DNA from: VFJL01 sp037147395
GTDB taxonomy: Bacteria; Pseudomonadota; Gammaproteobacteria; Burkholderiales; Nitrosomonadaceae
Assembly (NCBI GenBank): GCA_037147395.1
Contig: JBAWVG010000062.1
Location: 1 to 7,461 of the forward strand
Direction: 5' to 3'
Length of the DNA stretch: 7,461 bases
Shown here: positions 5,909-7,461 of the stretch, one piece after another
Position numbering within the stretch: the first letter of the stretch is position 1
Layout: each line of letters opens with the position of its first letter
Notes under the pieces: generated by a model
The model's input: only the letters and a program-made list of their open reading frames with translations
Told to the model about the DNA's origin: nothing
The model's database searches: none
Position numbers and translations under genes: made by a program

Positions 5909-6118
5909 TTACTTTGCAGGTGCAGCTGCAGGTTCAGCAGAAGCTTCTTTCGCAGCTTTTTCAAGTTCCTCATCAGATACCTGACCATCACGCTTTTCCC
6001 AAAGGCTAGGGGGATATTGACCTGGCTTCCCTTCTCCAGGTGTTTTTTCCCGCATTTGATCACAAGCGGTAAATGATAGTGTTATCAGAGCGGCGGCGAG
6101 GAGCGGGTAGACTCTCAT
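5909..6118 (-). CDS. Small predicted lipoprotein of unknown function
   Basis: The product is 69 residues. MRVYPLLAAALITLSFTAC is a short lipoprotein signal, with Cys19 as the probable lipidated residue; the lipobox FTAC has Phe where Leu is usual. The mature part is about 51 residues, hydrophilic, with PPSLWEKRDGQVSDEELEKA and an Ala/Pro/Glu-rich end. Asp follows the cysteine, which in E. coli favours retention in the inner membrane. I do not recognise a family. Support for the gene is good: AAGGAG lies 7 bases before the ATG, a promoter-like sequence lies upstream, and a strong terminator starts 40 bp past the stop. It is separated from roxA by a terminator and is likely its own unit. Confidence 0.77.
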   Translation of the reverse strand: MRVYPLLAAALITLSFTACDQMREKTPGEGKPGQYPPSLWEKRDGQVSDEELEKAAKEASAEPAAAPAK

Positions 6119-6125
6119 TATTAAT

Positions 6126-6131
6126 CTCCTT
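6126..6131 (-). promoter_or_regulatory. Strong ribosome binding site of the lipoprotein gene
   Basis: AAGGAG on the minus strand lies 7 bases before the ATG at 6118. It is the best ribosome site of any called gene in this window and fixes the start of this short gene. Confidence 0.75.
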
Positions 6132-6154
6132 TATCTAGTTTAGGGCAGTGCGTC

Positions 6155-6183
6155 ATTGTTACTAAAAAAAATTGGTCATTCAA
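6155..6183 (-). promoter_or_regulatory. Putative sigma-70 promoter of the lipoprotein gene
   Basis: TTGAAT (6183-6178) and AACAAT (6160-6155) on the minus strand are 17 bases apart, each matching 4 of 6 consensus bases. Transcription would start near 6148 and leave a leader of about 30 bases. An alternative with better boxes is TGGACA (6231-6226), 17 bases, TGA-TATTAA (-10 at 6208-6203), but its RNA would begin just before the terminator at 6164-6199. That makes it less suitable unless the terminator acts as an attenuator. Confidence 0.35.
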
Positions 6184-6199
6184 ATCCGCAAGGACCAAT
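6164..6199 (-). terminator. Rho-independent terminator downstream of roxA
   Basis: On the minus strand ATTGGTC (6199-6193) pairs perfectly with GACCAAT (6177-6171) and is followed by an 8-base T-run (6171-6164, the first base shared with the stem). The loop is 15 bases. It lies about 137 bp past the roxA stop and upstream of the lipoprotein gene, so it should end roxA transcripts and insulate the next gene. The T-run and position make it convincing despite the modest stem. Confidence 0.65.
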
Positions 6200-6306
6200 A
6201 CATTAATATCAGAGAACATAAATGTTGTCCAGTGTATTTAAATTAATTTATGCATTATCCTTAACTAGGATTCCTTGCTGGTCTTTAATACTAGCAGCGA
6301 TTTCCG

Positions 6307-6324
6307 GGATATTGGGAAATATCC
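6307..6324 (-). other. Hairpin just after the roxA stop codon
   Basis: GGATATT (6307-6313) and AATATCC (6318-6324) form a perfect 7-bp stem with a GGGA loop, 12 bases past the roxA stop. No T-run follows on the minus strand. It may be an RNA 3'-end stabiliser or chance; the terminator at 6164-6199 is the better end point. Confidence 0.3.
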
Positions 6325-6335
6325 GTATCAAGAGT

Positions 6336-7457
6336 TCAATTATTTACGACGATATACCCATAAAGATACCACTGAAACAGCAGCGTAATGGCCTCCTCAT
6401 CCATCCCCTCTCCTGCTTCAATCTCATACTGATCTGCCAATCTTTCGAGTAAACGCCTGGCTACAATGCCCACTGGGTAAGCCTCTCCGTTCAAGAAGAC
6501 ACTCCCCCCCCTACACAACATCCGGCTTTTTAAGTCCAAATGTAGGCCATTTCTCTTAACCTGTTTCACAAAATTTTTCTGTGTCAGGAGGGGTGATGGT
6601 TGTGTGAAGAAAATGTGATTCTTAGGATCGGTCAGGTAGATACCGATGAAACGTTCGATATCAGATTGACTCCATTTAATTTTAGCAAGTGCGAGGCCCA
6701 CCTGCTGAAGAAGGGGGGAACTGATCTGCGAGGGATGTCTCTGCAGGGAGATATCGGGATCGTGATAGATCCCATCGATCTCAATACTGTCTTGCAGATA
6801 AACCAAGAACTGAGTGGTCAACTCCTGATAGCTCGGTGCTCTAAAACCGATGGAATAGGTCATGCAGTCGTCCTCGGCCACACCATGATGCGCATACCCT
6901 GGAGGTAGATAAAGCAGATCACCCGGCTCCAGAATCCATTCCTGCTCGGGCCGAAAGTCGCTCAGAATTCTTAATGGCGCATCTTCAATGAGGCTGTGGT
7001 CATGCTGCGAGGAAATCTGCCAGAGCCTTCGCCCCATACCCTGTAATAAGAATACGTCATAAGAATCGAAGTGAGGGCCAACCCCCCCTCCCCTTGGAGC
7101 ATAACTGACCATCAGGTCATCTAGCCTGGCATGAGGAATAAAATCGAATCGGCGCAGAAGGTCACGTGCTGATGGCAGAAAGTGGTTAACGTCCTGTACC
7201 AGAAGGGTCCAGCTTTTATGTGACAGATGAGAGAAGTCACGTGCAATGAATGGCCCATGTTCGACCTGCCAGTCATCACCTTGACCCATCACCAAGCGAG
7301 ACTGAGAGTCGTCCCTATAAGAAAGACTCATCAGATCCTTGCGAGACAGGAGTCCCTTAAACCCAGGCACGGCAGAACGGACCAGGAGGGGCTTCTTCTG
7401 CCAGTACTCGCGTAAGAAATTTGTTGGGGTACGGCCGCCGAGGAGTGTGTTCTTCAT
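6336..7457 (-). CDS. roxA: Ribosomal oxygenase RoxA/YcfD-like (JmjC-type cupin 2-oxoglutarate dioxygenase)
   Basis: The family hydroxylates an arginine of ribosomal protein uL16 (RplP) using Fe(II), oxygen and 2-oxoglutarate. The 373-residue product has the same length as E. coli YcfD and matches it throughout: FLREYWQKKPLLVR near the start, WQVEHGPF (63-70), WTLLVQDVNH (83-92), DDLMVSYAPRGGGVGPHFDS (113-132), EPGDLLYLPPGYAHHGVA (177-194) and YSIGFRAPS (201-209). Predicted iron ligands are His129, Asp131 and His190; Arg144 in MGRRLWQ should bind 2-oxoglutarate. The C-terminal half contains the dimerisation and winged-helix-like region, ending in WYLYGYIVV. The ATG at 7457 is 4 bases from the window edge, so its ribosome site and any upstream start cannot be seen. 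Two G-runs (8 and 7 bases) occur in the coding strand but the frame is intact. Confidence 0.93.
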   Translation of the reverse strand: MKNTLLGGRTPTNFLREYWQKKPLLVRSAVPGFKGLLSRKDLMSLSYRDDSQSRLVMGQGDDWQVEHGPFIARDFSHLSHKSWTLLVQDVNHFLPSARDLLRRFDFIPHARLDDLMVSYAPRGGGVGPHFDSYDVFLLQGMGRRLWQISSQHDHSLIEDAPLRILSDFRPEQEWILEPGDLLYLPPGYAHHGVAEDDCMTYSIGFRAPSYQELTTQFLVYLQDSIEIDGIYHDPDISLQRHPSQISSPLLQQVGLALAKIKWSQSDIERFIGIYLTDPKNHIFFTQPSPLLTQKNFVKQVKRNGLHLDLKSRMLCRGGSVFLNGEAYPVGIVARRLLERLADQYEIEAGEGMDEEAITLLFQWYLYGYIVVNN

Positions 7458-7461
7458 GGTG

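Noticed and set aside
5831..6076. Plus-strand frame of 81 codons rich in Phe, Leu and Arg opposite the lipoprotein gene
   Set aside because: It begins inside the terminator region and is the complement of the Ala/Glu/Lys-rich lipoprotein frame, which has the proper start signals.
6600..6908. Plus-strand frame of 102 codons opposite roxA
   Set aside because: It lies fully opposite conserved roxA sequence and shows no motif or ribosome site.

Overview
The window looks like chromosomal DNA of a motile proteobacterium, most likely a betaproteobacterium. It carries the flagellar master regulator genes flhD and flhC followed by motA, an order common in Betaproteobacteria. It also has a proteobacterial-type ZapE ATPase and a RoxA/YcfD-type ribosomal oxygenase. 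Base composition looks moderate, near 50% G+C by eye, and is more A+T-rich around 5880-6340. I see no rRNA, tRNA, CRISPR array, insertion sequence or phage gene. The genus cannot be named from the sequence alone.

Layout from left to right. (1) 1-1412, minus strand: flhD, flhC, then the first 102 codons of motA, which runs off the left edge. flhD and flhC are 25 bp apart, and 191 bp with a hairpin but no U-tract separate flhC from motA. (2) 1413-1767: 355 bp upstream of flhD without a secure gene. It holds a perfect 8+8 bp inverted repeat, a CACGCGTG palindrome, a doubtful plus-strand small ORF and a hairpin behind the next gene. (3) 1768-4271, minus strand: glpK (glycerol kinase) overlaps by 4 bp (ATGA) a gene for an exported protein with six Sel1 repeats, so the two form an operon. 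(4) 4272-4510: divergent intergenic region with a doubtful 38-residue ORF. (5) 4511-5653, plus strand: zapE, followed by about 185 bp of untranslated sequence and a strong bidirectional terminator. (6) 5909-6118, minus strand: a 69-residue predicted lipoprotein ending at the same terminator. (7) 6336-7457, minus strand: roxA, with a rho-independent terminator at 6164-6199 that separates it from the lipoprotein gene.

How the genes work together: FlhD and FlhC form the complex that starts the flagellar cascade, and MotA is half of the stator that drives the motor. GlpK feeds glycerol into central metabolism. ZapE is a cell-division ATPase and RoxA hydroxylates a ribosomal protein. Apart from the flagellar cluster and the glpK-sel1 pair these are unrelated housekeeping functions. 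I found no convincing undescribed multi-gene system. The best leads are the coupled exported Sel1 protein, the palindromic sites upstream of flhD, the possible RNA in the zapE 3' region and the small unannotated ORFs.
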